Shown here: positions 14,556-64,000 of the stretch, one piece after another | How the letters are laid out: every line of letters starts with the position of its first letter | Position numbering within the stretch: the first letter of the stretch is position 1 | DNA from: Megaleporinus macrocephalus | Taxonomy: Eukaryota; Chordata; Actinopteri; Characiformes; Anostomidae | DNA length: 64,000 nt | Direction: 5' to 3' | Assembly: GCA_021613375.1 (NCBI GenBank) | Contig: CM038703.1 | Coordinates: 18,164,694 to 18,228,693, forward strand | Notes under the pieces: model-generated | The model's input: only the letters and a program-made list of their open reading frames with translations | What the model was told of the DNA's origin: nothing | Database searches by the model: none | Translations under genes and position numbers: made by a program

Positions 14556-17500
14556 GTGTCACGTGAGAACAGAACATTTATGCACATGCAAAAGTCGGGG
14601 TACTATTTGTTGTTGATTTTTAATTAAAAAAGAAAAAGTACATCCTCTGCAGTATCCTCTGCAGTAAACACACATTAATGCACATTTACAGTTTCTTTGC
14701 TGAATGTAACACACTACATAGCATGTGGCACATACAAAGACGTAAAATCAACAATCATTTTTATTCTCCAGAGAAAATGTTTTAACTTGATTTCGCTTAG
14801 AAAATCTACAAACCATCTCATTTAACCAGGGGTACCCAAACTTTTGCATGTCACCGTGAGGCTGAAAGACCCCAATACCGTTCACTTGGCCACTGCTATA
14901 TTATATTATACTATTATATTTTTTATTCTGATATCGCTGCTATTGACAATATCATTAAGTCACTTTAAATAGATATCTCTTCTTAGATAACCTGCCTATA
15001 CAAAAGTTACTACAGATGTCCTCCTGTATATCCTATGTATATATATTGTGTAAGTTTCGTATAGTCCTTTATATATTTCAGTTATTACTAAATGTATATT
15101 TTCTAGCTTATTTTTACTTTAATATTGTCTATTTATTGTGTGTTTGCACTGTTTTACTACATATATAATGCATGTTATGTCCTGATATGATGTGCAAATG
15201 ACAAATAAACTTGAAACTTAGAAACACTGTAGGGTTATAAATAACTGGGAAGACTCTTCATCCCTGTATTTTATCACTGTCGTAACGAAACCTCATTTCA
15301 GAAGTGGTAACTAAATAAGAGAACGAGTGATCATTCTTAACTTCAGTGTGGGGGAGAGCGGGCGTCTGGTGTTTGCTTATCTTTTAAATATTTGAGCAAG
15401 AATAATAGGTTTTTGGCACCATCATATCTACTACAAATGAAAACACAAACTTACAGCACATACAGTTTATGATCAGCTCAGACAGCAGTGGCATGAGTGC
15501 ATATGTTACAAATGACCCCTTAAGTGGGGTTAGTGTAACAGATGGAGGAGCAAGATTTAAGTAATTTAAAAGTGTGATAAATCAGTGCAAAACACTTAAA
15601 TTTTTACAAATTTAATAAAGTTTAAAGTTTGTTGTTGGAACCAGACAAGCTTTCCAACCTAAATACATTAATAAAATGAATTCATCAAATATAAACATTA
15701 ATATTAATAAAGTATAGTGTTTTTTTAATTAATCTGTGCATGAAAATTGCTATTTTTGAACATCTGATGTATTATATTATATTGGTCCTCTCTCATTGGT
15801 TACTTAACGCCACAAAGTGGAGACTGTTATTGCTCCTGATGTGCGTTATTTACATAAGCTGTGCTATATTACAGCCACTGAATGGGAAATAAAATAATTC
15901 AGGTGTGAATTCTATACAGACTTTAATTACAGACACACAGCTCAGTATTTGAAAAACATTACAAAGGTGCTGTTACCGTCGTCAGAGTGAATGTGAAACA
16001 TCTGTCTGATTACTATGATAATATAAAATAAACACAGGAAGGTGATAAAAGACCTGTTTGCTTGAACCTGCTTAACTACATAATACATACATGTCACAGT
16101 TTACTCTACATTACTCTGTGCCTCACAATTTTGTTCCAAATCATTTTGAACCTCCTCTGTTGGTCATGAAACGTTCACACAAAGGCAGCAGCTGGGGCCG
16201 CTGACGTTTCCAAATGGTGCAAATAAAGATAAAGAAAAAAACAAACAAAAAACCAAAGGAGAAATGAGAGTCGTGAGAGTGACTGTTTAATCTCTAAATA
16301 TTGTGTTTGAAATCAGTGACCTCACTCAGTAACACATACTGTTTAATGGAATAGAGAGTCTACGGTTCAGACAAAGAGTTTAGTAAGATGTCTGCAGCAA
16401 TCAGGACCATCAGGAGCTGAAGTGCTGAAACGCATCCCAGGACTAAAATGAGAGCCTCGGGTTAGTTTTGAAGCCAGAGATAATTAGAATGTGAAGCACT
16501 CGCCACCCCCTCCAAGCTCGTTTCACTTCTCACTAAAATGAGTTATATTTTCTGAAATCTCTCGTTGTAATGTGTGTGTGAGCCCCGCGTTAAGTCTTTT
16601 ATTGGTTCCGACTGCAAATTTAAGCCACAAGAAAACTCTTATTCCCTGAAATAGTGGCAGATTAAAGGTCCTACAGACAGATTTGCTGTATTAGAAGTGG
16701 ATTAATACTGAGACGCTCTGACTGGGGTAAAGAACATGGCTAGATGAGGAATTATTCTGAAATAAAAATTTACGAGGATTACTACACTTTTATTGTGCTG
16801 TGTAAGCGCGCTGCTCATTAAAATACTTTTGTCAGAGTTAATATGGCCACTTCTCAGAATAGAGCAGCTTTTCCACTTTCCTGTTGTTGTGTATTGTTTG
16901 GCTTCCTTATTAAAATATCTTTTTTTACTGTCTGCCTTTTTATTGTTGCCAAATTTTCTATCACCGGCTTTGTGGTTGGCATTTTCGTACAATATTGATT
17001 TGTTTTGAAATTGTTTAATCATCATTCCTGTTTACTATACATCAAAGGAAACGGGAAACTCGCAAAGCTGTGATATTTCCAGTGTCAGTTCGCCATAATG
17101 TTTTTGTCACATCAGTACCGCACGGCATGGTGTAGCCTGGATGCCGCCCTCCTGTCAATCATTGACAGACTCAACGCAGGCAAGAACATCATAACATAAA
17201 AGGCAAACAAACTCATGAATAAAATAACCATGAATATATGAGATGGCGTAAAGCAGTCCAGGACAGTTTGGCCGAGATGTGAATGTCCCGCGGTACATTT
17301 GATTAAAGGCCCCTGACAGACAGTGCATGATGAATGGGGCCCGGAGAGAATTAAAGCCTGTCAGGAGGACGGGCCGCCACGCTGAGATTAAACCCCAGCA
17401 GGACCCGTCTTCCTGGGAGGGGCCCTGTGCTGGGTGGCAGCTTGTCTGGCCCGCCTGTCAAGTGCAGAGCTGTCACTGGCCACAAGACTGAAGGCAGTGG

Positions 17501-20500
17501 AGGGCATCGAGTCAAGAGTCCCGCGGGATCTCCACCAAGGATCCCTCCGAGACGACGGGGGGAGTGAAAAGTTCAATAAATTCTCTATACCACGCCTGCT
17601 ACTTCACTTAAGTGCTGCACATAAAAGGTGGACGCCGTTCAAGAGACAAGATGATTTGTCCCCTGTTTAGAGGTGGAGAGGGGGGAACTGGCCTCAGCTT
17701 CAGAAAACATCTCAGAACATGCGATTCGACTTCCAATGCGCCGACGCATTTCTGTGGACCGCAGTCGTGTCTCCATAAAGTGCAGAGAAGGCAGTAAAGC
17801 AGATTACATCTGGCCTGTGGGATTGGTGTGAAGGATTCATGTGATTGAAATAACAGTCACATTGGGGGAAAGGTTTTAAATCAGAAAAATTCTATTGATT
17901 CGTGACTTGTGGGAGGCGCTCCTAGAAAACTGTTGCTTAACATGGATTTAGCGTGACTACAAATTTTAAAAACCACTTTATTAAGTTGCTTGTGCGAAAA
18001 CATTCATGTGGAGATGACAGAAGACCTGATCAATAGAAATAATACTGTACAAGACAACTTAAACAGTGCAACAAGTGGTGCATACTAAGTAAGTAAATGT
18101 TTTCCATGTCTTGCTGACAAGGTTTAGAATTAAGTTTAACAAGCTTATATCACGGAAAACCCAATTTTCCTCATTTTTTTAAATAAAGAGTATGATGTTA
18201 AGTTTAAGTTTTGGAGTTCAATTGTTAAAGTTAAGTTTGTTTTATATATGAGTATTCTTTTCACTTCCCAGTCCATGAAGTCCATATACAGACTGTAACC
18301 TGCAAAAGGCTGTAAGCATTAATTTGCTCCGACACACACTAATGTTGCAACAAATACAAATAACATACATACAGTAAGTTGTGATTTTATGTATGGCATT
18401 GTGTTCATTTAACCAGTTTGTTTGCTCAGCATGACTTATAGTTATCCATCTGGTTTGGCTAATAGGTGCTTCATTATGTTAAATCAAGAGCGGTGATGGA
18501 ATTGAACAAGTTCATGGAATGACTGGAGGCATCCAGGAGACATCTGCAACCAAACACTGCTCTTCAAACTAGCTTGTGAAATATAAATGAAATGTTCCAA
18601 ATAAGACATTCTTGGTATATTTTACTGTATTCATGTTTCTTTATTTATGTTTATTGCATTAATTCTAATTCATTTGTTGTAATGATATTTTTACACATTA
18701 AACGTACTGCTGAGATAAATAGTTTTTAACAATGAGCATAGCTGCCTAAGACTTTTACACAGTATGCCTATTCAGCCTGCAGCAGTTTAGCCAAGCAAGT
18801 TATGAGGACTGCTTGTTGAATGAGGCATGATACAGGACCGCCAGTCAAAAGAGAGTTCATTTACATATATCAGGCCTAAAGGCACAGTTGTATAAACAGC
18901 TTGATTTATTCTAAAGGATAAAGAGAGGTTGGAAAATGGACATGTAGAAATAAATTATGACTGTTCTTTATACATAAACTTACACAAATATCACAAAAAG
19001 AGAGGCTTGAATTGAATAGAATCTATTACTTTCAGAGCTGTTAGATAAATACAAACGGAGCATCTACATAACCTTGTTTTCTTGATTATTGTACATTTTA
19101 TATAAAACATCAAATTCCACTTACTATGATGCTAACATTTTCACAAAGAATATAGTTTTAGACTAACATTTTAAGGTAAAGGCAGATTCAAATATGCAAG
19201 TGTTATCCATTTGTTTAGTTTGTGTGTTACAGAATTGTGTATTCAAGGGGAGAACAAGCTTTCCACTCTCCTTGAAGTGATGATTAAACGGTAGAACTTT
19301 CTAAACAGCCAATCCACTGCTAGCATTTTACTTTGTCCTTGACAGAGAGCTGAACATACAGGTTAACAAGCCTCACTGTTGCTGATGGAGAACAAAAGCC
19401 TAATTTCTGGCCCGGGTCCAAGGTACTGTGCTTTCTTGCCCACATGCATAGTAAGCAAAGTGAGGTTGCTGGGCAAATGCAGGTGTTCAGCTTAGCTTCT
19501 CCTTGACTTGTCACACTTTCACAAGTGGAGGTCATGCCATTCCAGAAACGGTTGCAACTTTCCTTTGGAGGAGTGTTTGAGACAAAACACAGGAATCTGC
19601 AAACAATACATTCACCCAGCTATTTAAACGTCAAGGCCAGATTGATTGCTGACTAAAATTAGAGAAATCAACTGGAAAGACACCAACCTTTAGAGGGCAC
19701 CATTCCTCACTGTGCCAGCTCCATGATGATTTTTATAGGTTTAATACAATCTAACAGACGCTTTCAGCAATGTCATCACCAAGAGATGACAGACTACTTA
19801 GTCAGTATTATACACACTATTTAAGTTGTATAAGCATTTATACTGTGTTTATACATTTATTATGACTTGGATTAATAGACTCCATTAAATGTGGTTTTGG
19901 CCAGAATTGGATGACAAACCATTACATCAGACATCCTTCTTCCACCTACCTATTTTTATTTTTTTTAACTGCAGGCGCCCTGAGTGCAGATCGAATGGCA
20001 GCCGTGACCAGTTTTATAATAATGTAGCCTGTATATAACACAGTCTGTTATTAGGGCTTCACACACTATCACTCAGATTAAGGCCAGGCACATTTCCTCT
20101 TTTGGCTTCACAACCCTGACACTCATGTTTCTCACATCCCTTTATATAGGTATTTTAAGAACGTCTATAAATCTGCATTACGTCAGCAATTTTGCTTTCT
20201 CCAAAACCATCTGGACATCTCGGGAGGAGTCACATTTTTTCGCACTGGCCTTTCGGTGGGATTGGATAGGATAGTTTTATTGACAATGTAACTTAAGTTA
20301 TGAAATGGCAAGCGCTCAGCTTTCTGCGTTGCAGCTGTTAACTTTCTATGGCGCGTTTGTGTCGGGAGTTCAGGGGTTTCGGGAAAGCGAGCAGTGACAG
20401 AATGTGTATTGTTTCAGGAAACCCAAATGTCACGCAGTAACTCATTTCCCCCATGATTATGGGGTATTTTCTCTACCAGACATTTGTAAAGCTTGTTTAA

Positions 20501-22729
20501 GCCTGCAAAAACAACTCTCTACCCTGACTTCTCCCAAGGCACCCATACCCCCTCATATCCATGATGCGCTCTCCTGCCAAATGGAACTATTCAGAAATGT
20601 TCAAGCATTTGCCATGTTTCAGAGTTATCGCAGGCGTGATTTAAAGGATCTTCGTGGGCATTTTTTCTTGCCCAGATAATACACGTCAGCTGTTCCAGTG
20701 CGCACAAAACAATTTCCATGACTTTTACTGTCCGGTCCACAGCGTGCAAGTCACATTACGACTTAAATAATAACCATCCCCTGAAAGAAATACTCTTTCC
20801 TCTGCATGGCTACATATGTTTAATAGTTTTACATCTCTCTCCAGTAACCACCACCCCCACACACACTTTTCAGAAAACCCTAATTTCTAGGGGGAAGTAA
20901 AACCAGTGCATTTTTCAAACCACAGCTTACATGATATCCGAAGTTATAGGCCTGCAGTTTTGCAACAGCATGTTATATAATGCTGACCAGCCTGTGCATT
21001 TTATGAAATCTGCTTATCAAGTAGTCTTTTAACCACTAAAGCCACATAGGGATGTTGAACTTGGCTCAGATCTGAGTTAGACTGTGAGGGCATGATTGAG
21101 TCCAGATCAAATAAGGATCGGAGGGATTCAGAGATGACCATCTGTGACTGAAGGGAAAATTGCCTAATTTCTAGCAAAAATCTGTTTCGTTCTCACCGAC
21201 CAGCTGCCATTCTGAATCCTCAGTACTCAGCACCCATGGGTAAGGCAGTATTGTCTTTTCTATTTTGTCCACTTAAACTAAAAATATATTTAGTGAGGAA
21301 GTGGATGGAGCCAACTGAATCACTTACTATCCTAATTTTAAGTTGTCAGCTCATTTTAGAACACTTACATATAGGCTGGTATGCTGTCAAGAAGACATTA
21401 ACCAAGCAATCTTAAGAGTGGCATGTATATATAATGGAAATATATGAATTAAGGAGTTTTTAGTATAAGGGCAAGTTGGTAAGTGACATATGAAGGCTCG
21501 CATGAAAAAGTATTTTTTATTTTATTGGAACATTAAAAGTGAAAATTCAGTTTTAACATATAACTAACTACATTTTAGATTTTGAGGTCAAGGAGAAGTG
21601 GGGTTTTTAAGTTAATATAGGGCTACAACATGTTTTCACAACGCCTTTCTACTACAAGTACTATCCACGGAGCAGGACTTCACACTGTGAGGGGGGAATA
21701 TAACCATCGTAGCTTTCTCCGGGGCGGGTATTATACTTTGTTGTTTTTTTTTTTTCAATGAGTGTCTTGAATTTTATTACGAATTTAGGCCTGAACAACA
21801 GCAGGGGCGTTTCATTCTGAAGCAGCTAACAGCGGACACGTTTAACAGTGAGCTTTTTCTCTCAGTTCTGTAGCGGGTTAGTTTAATCATTTAAGCTAAT
21901 TCGCGCATTTTAGAGTGTATTAAAACGGGGCCTTGAAAACACACCGAATTGTATTACAATACATATACGCTTGGCAATTCTTTACGACAATCTCAACTCG
22001 GAGTAGCCTTTATATGTGTTTATTAAAGAGATGAATTAAAAAAAAAAAACTAAGACTAACTAAGAGTCAAGCGAGTGCATAGGCCTTCACCAGACACCAA
22101 AAACAGCCTTCATGAGGGGGAACATAACCTCACCCCGAGGTCATGAAGCTTCCCTCATAATCCACTTTTCTTTAGTCTTTTTGTTAAGACGTGTGAGGTG
22201 TACGTTAGGGCTTTCACCAACTATTACTCTTTTATTAACAATGTAGATAGCGCTTATACGTTTTCAGCATTTTTTTTTTTACATTAGCTCACAGGTTAAA
22301 TCAATTTAAAACGTTATTTTATGATTATTTTATGATCAATTTAAAACGTTATTAAACGCGTGTCACTTCATCCTCCTCTTTACTCTGGATAAAAGACCAG
22401 TTTATAATAAAGCTGAATTATTGATAAAGGATTTTTCAGCTGTGAAGGGATTTTGGCCAGAGCTCATATAACCGAACGATGGCAGCTACTAGAACAAAAA
22501 CCTGGTCGGGCCCTCTTTTCTCATTAAAACTCTTCAAATCATTTTCTCGCGCGTGTTACTCGAATATCACGATTATCACTAGTCTCGTGATAATGACTCG
22601 CGCCTTCTTTGGTTTTATGTAAATGTACATTCCTTTGCGTGAACTAGCCTACATAACAATTGAAACACACAACAAAGGCTGGAACATGTTGGTAACGTTT
22701 ATTTGCATGAAACGCGTTGATCACCCACC
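14556..22729. other. Non-coding upstream region with a few short motifs
   Basis: No supported gene. A hAT-like end, CAGGGGTACCCAAACTTTTG, is at 14827 without an identified partner. An imperfect inverted repeat lies at 15504-15538. A PBX/MEIS-type palindrome is at 17152-17168. A local direct duplication lies at 22299-22352. The rest looks unique and AT-rich. Confidence 0.4.
17152..17168. promoter_or_regulatory. Perfect palindrome with PBX-MEIS decamer
   Basis: CTGTCAATCATTGACAG is a perfect 17-base palindrome around a central C. Its left ten bases are the exact reverse complement of TGATTGACAG, the PBX-MEIS/PREP consensus. The right arm is one mismatch from the same site. It lies about 9 kb upstream of the tnrc18 start. 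Confidence 0.4.
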
Positions 22730-25700
22730 TGAACAACCGCAGCGATTGTCACCGTGAACAATAGCTGAGAGCGCGAGCATTACAGATCCAAAGGCAAAAC
22801 GTCCGTGCTCGGTTCCAGCGGGAGAAACAAAGGCGCCAGTCTTGCAGAGTGTTAAGAAAACAGCACAACAAAGACATCACCCGGTTACTTTAAAAATAAA
22901 ACGTAAGAATGGAGTTAAAAGAGAGAAATGAGAGAAGGAGGTTTAAAGAAAATAAAGGCTGCTGCAGTCCCTCTGGTCATTACTAACTCGCCGAGACAGC
23001 CGTGAACCCCATACGTCTGCCTGCCTTGTTTCCAGCCGTCCCCGCGGCTCTTTGTTCCAGCGGTCCTCACCGAGAGGCGAAAAACGAGAAGCATCCAAAG
23101 CCGCCCGTCGTTGATTTTTCATTTATCTTCACTCCACGCCTTCAGAGTCACTCGGTGAAGTGGAAGTGCGCAGGCTGCTCCTCGGGACGGGACGTGAAAA
23201 CTCACACTCGGCTTTAGCCGCTCGCCGCTTCCCAGTCCTGCTTTCTCCCCTGCGCTGCTTTGGAGAGGATGCCTTGAAACCGCCTCGTCAGGGCGCGACA
23301 GGGGGTAGTTTGAAACCGCACCACTTTCTTTCCCCCCTCTCTCTCGCTCGCTCTCTCTCTCTCTCACTCCCTCTCTCTCGTCTTTTTTTTTTAAATCAAC
23401 ATTTTATTCCAGTACTGACATCACGTACATGTATTCCAATTTCAGAAAGACGGTTTGCTGTGGTTGTTAAATCACTAACAGTTCTGGATATTTTCCACGG
23501 AGCCAGGAAGCACCTAAAATAAAAACCACACTACACAAACATTAGGAAAAACACCAGAGTTTCTCCTGTTTCCTTCTGCGCGTGAACATACATTTTGATG
23601 CTGAAGTTGTCAGCTGTCAACTTATTCCTAATTATAACAACAAACAATAATAAAGGCTAACGCGAAACAGAACAATGTAAAAAAAAACAGTTAATCACGT
23701 TGATTATGTAACAAACTGACAATATAAACACATAAAAGGCAGTGAGTCATTCACTCACCCTTGTGCTGCTTTAATAGGCCTCAAAACAACAAACCCAACC
23801 AGCACAGGCGTTGACTTGCGGTGTTGAATCCAACATAAACCAAACACAGACTCAGTAGATGACGTATCTCACCGCAGGCCCGAGGCGAATTCCACCCGAA
23901 CACCGTAAGTTCATAAAAACGCGCGGCGGAATACGCGAAGAGCGGCCCGCAGCCTCGTAATCTGGGTCCATTGTACAATCACGACTGTATCCGTCTATTT
24001 TAATCAGCAGAGCCTGAGCGGCCTTGAAACTGCCCTCCACAAATTCTCTGCTTGTTTTGATCATTCAAGTCTTGAAGGAAGGGGGGCTTGAAACAGCTCG
24101 GCCTCCTTGCTCCATAATTGGTTTTATAGAGCTGGCGAGGAGCCAAAGTGTTTACATGGAGATGATGGACAGCCCGAGAGACCTATCAGACGCCTCGCTG
24201 CGGGTTTTGTCAGGTTGGGTTCGGAGGAGGCGGAGCGTGTTAAACAATGCTTGTTTCATTGCAGAAGAGTTTACTGAGAGCTACAGTGGTTTGTGCGCAA
24301 GGCCTTCCCCTGTCTAAGCAAACCCCTCTGCGCTGCTATGGATGGTCTGTAAATGGAGTGTAAGAAATATTCCGCGCTGCGTCCGGATTTGGGGAAGAAA
24401 CGGGATTCTGTAAACTGAATCGCCATTACAAGTAAGACGTCGTTGTCGCTAGTAGAGCATAGTTTGGTTGTTTTTTCTTCTTCTTCTTTTTTTGAGGGAG
24501 CAAAGCAGAACCTGAGGCACTCGAGCAAAAAATTGTACTCTTCTGCTTCTTCGCGGCGAAAAGGCGGGGAACAGGCTGATTTACAGCGGCTGCGCTTAAA
24601 AGTGTTTTGTAAGCGTCCGCAGACTGTAGCGCAAACACAAAACGGCTCTGAATGCTTCACGTTTCCGCGAAAAAAACTAAGTTTCGTTGCTGAAAATGGA
24701 AGCACGTAGGCTGAAAGTTTGAAACGTGGCCGTCGAGTGGGCTGCTGTTTGCCGAGAAGCGTGCTTTTAAAAACACTCCCCAAGTTTTAGTAACGTTAGG
24801 CTGGTGAACGTGCAGCCTAGGCCGAGCGGTGCGACCCTGTTCTTAGACTAAACTTTAAACTGTACTAATTCGAGCTGCTCCAAATGATGAAATCGGTGGA
24901 AGCGTAGTTCTCTACTACACGAAACTAGCCTATACAAATTAAGCAGGTCGCCGATTCGACTCTTAAAAAGTAGCATAAACACTTAAAAGGACAGGAAAAC
25001 GAGTCCGAATGGCCACTCTGTGCTCGGTGGAAGTAGCCTCCAGTGGATCGCGGCGCTGTCTGTCTTCCACTCGGGCTGCGTAGCGTAAGCTCCTGGGACA
25101 GGCTGTTAAGCACCAGATACAACAGTGATCGCATCTGAGAATAAAAACACAGCAGTCCCCAAACAAGAGCAGACTTTAATGACTTGAGCTCCAGCGCTCC
25201 GTTTCTTTTAGGATTCGCTATTTTAGTCGAGATTGAAAGTGCGTTTATTTTTCTTTAATCAAGGGAACATTTCATTTTCGTGGTCAAAAATGTACTAAAA
25301 TGTGTTGACCGTGTAAACAACCCTCGTGCCTCGGAGCGAAATGCAACCGCGTTAGATCCCAGAGTCTCCGCACGTTTTCAACCCAGAAGTCTCTCATTGT
25401 GCTTGTGCTGAATGTGCGCGGACAGGATCATTTGGATTTCGCCTCGTAGTCGCCCTAATAGTAAGCTTTAAAAAAACTAGAAGGAGCCCTTATTTTTCGC
25501 TCTGGCCACTTTGGTGAGGACCCGATCTGAAATGCCCAGCTAAAAGAGAACGACCGCTGGGTTTTCCCTTCGCAGCTCCTGCGGCCGAGAAAGCGTAGTG
25601 GTGAGCGGTACGTGTGCGAGTTGAGAGCAGGAGCCGTTTCTCCACAAAGTTTAGACTTTAGACGGCGCTTTCGCTTCTCTTATTTCATCGTCGGGGACCA

Positions 25701-25898
25701 TTTTCATGCACCGCCGAGCGAACTTGGGAGGATTACTTTACTATTCCCGTGTATCCGATTCAAACTGCGCCATTACGCCCTTGTTGGAATAGCCGGAGCT
25801 GTTTGTGTCTACCTTTTTTTAAAATATAAGTCTTGTTTTTTTAAACAAGTTGTCGTTCGTGTTTACCTTAGCTCTGATTTTTCTTCTTGTTTTCGTAG
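22730..25898 (+). promoter_or_regulatory. CpG-rich promoter region of tnrc18 (TSS not fixed)
   Basis: CG dinucleotides are much denser here, and on to about 27.3 kb, than in the flanking AT-rich DNA. This is judged by eye. The block abuts the first coding exon, so it is the expected CpG-island promoter. No convincing TATA box is placed upstream of the start codon. Open frames on both strands are short, overlapping and without family similarity, so I treat them as by-products of the GC content. It contains a CT-repeat at 23337-23375. Confidence 0.5.
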
Positions 25899-26031
25899 GT
25901 CGGCACAATGCCGGATAAGGACTCTGATTTGCCTAGAAATCTAGGGACATTATAGCCTACACAGGCTCCTTCGGAATAGCCAAGCAAGCAGTTTCCGGTT
26001 TTTTCATCATCAAGTTTGGCCTTTGTGGATG
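25899..26031 (+). promoter_or_regulatory. tnrc18: tnrc18 5' UTR segment with upstream ORF and likely acceptor
   Basis: A pyrimidine-rich tract ending TTTTCGTAG at 25890-25898 looks like a 3' splice site, so the start-codon exon may begin at 25899. A possible partner donor GTGAGC is at 25601, which would give a 298-base 5' UTR intron. A 15-codon upstream ORF (25908-25955, beginning MPDKDSD) starts in another frame and stops before the main ATG. No transcript evidence is available; the splice pairing is inference. Confidence 0.4.

Positions 26032-64000
<37,969 letters not shown>

Noticed and set aside
14827..15230. hAT element suggested by CAGGGGTACCCAAACTTTTG
   Set aside because: Only one end is recognisable; no partner terminus or target duplication was found.
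24271..24783. 170-codon minus-strand frame upstream of tnrc18, considered as a divergent gene
   Set aside because: It lies in CpG-rich DNA where long frames are expected, overlaps frames on the other strand, and shows no recognisable domain.

Overview
This is vertebrate (teleost fish) genomic DNA. The + strand carries the 5' half of one large, intron-rich gene. Its split exons have GT-AG borders and its protein resembles a vertebrate chromatin protein. Decayed Tc1/mariner and hAT-type DNA transposons and long TA/CA microsatellites, typical of fish, lie around it. No bacterial or phage gene organisation is present. I cannot name the species.

The gene is tnrc18 (trinucleotide repeat containing 18), identified from remembered vertebrate TNRC18 protein features. 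These include the MDGRDFG start, the VPSVE/GPIQIASQARD block, the SAMQSLIKYSG block, EVRHPPVGIAVAVARQ, GLNPNLMVTGG, GQLVVIP, the LPREL-PNKKYSW block and an RRGPGRPRKR AT-hook-like segment. I assembled 14 coding exons from 26032 to the right edge. They give 4758 coding bases (1586 codons) with all junctions in frame. The C-terminal half, including the BAH domain of the family, lies beyond base 64000.

Layout: 1-22.7 kb is an apparently gene-free upstream region with a candidate MITE (1395-2153), a hAT element with perfect 8-bp target duplications (4468-5439), a dead Tc1/mariner copy (about 5730-6585) and long TA/CA microsatellites. About 22.7-27.3 kb is CpG-rich and holds the presumed promoter, 5' UTR and first coding exon. 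Intron 1 (26240-41513) and intron 2 (41673-49373) are very large. They contain paired copies of one repeat family, one with a nested retroelement tail, a 430-bp polypyrimidine tract, GT and TA microsatellites, and a second hAT element with perfect target duplications (43996-44720). From 49.4 kb on, exons 3-14 are closely spaced, with a Tc1-derived element (52508-53004) in intron 4.

The human protein has been reported to bind H3K9me3 through its C-terminal BAH domain and to help silence endogenous retroelements. That domain is not in this window, so the function here is inferred by homology. I found no tRNA, rRNA, CRISPR array, intact transposase or clearly novel gene system.
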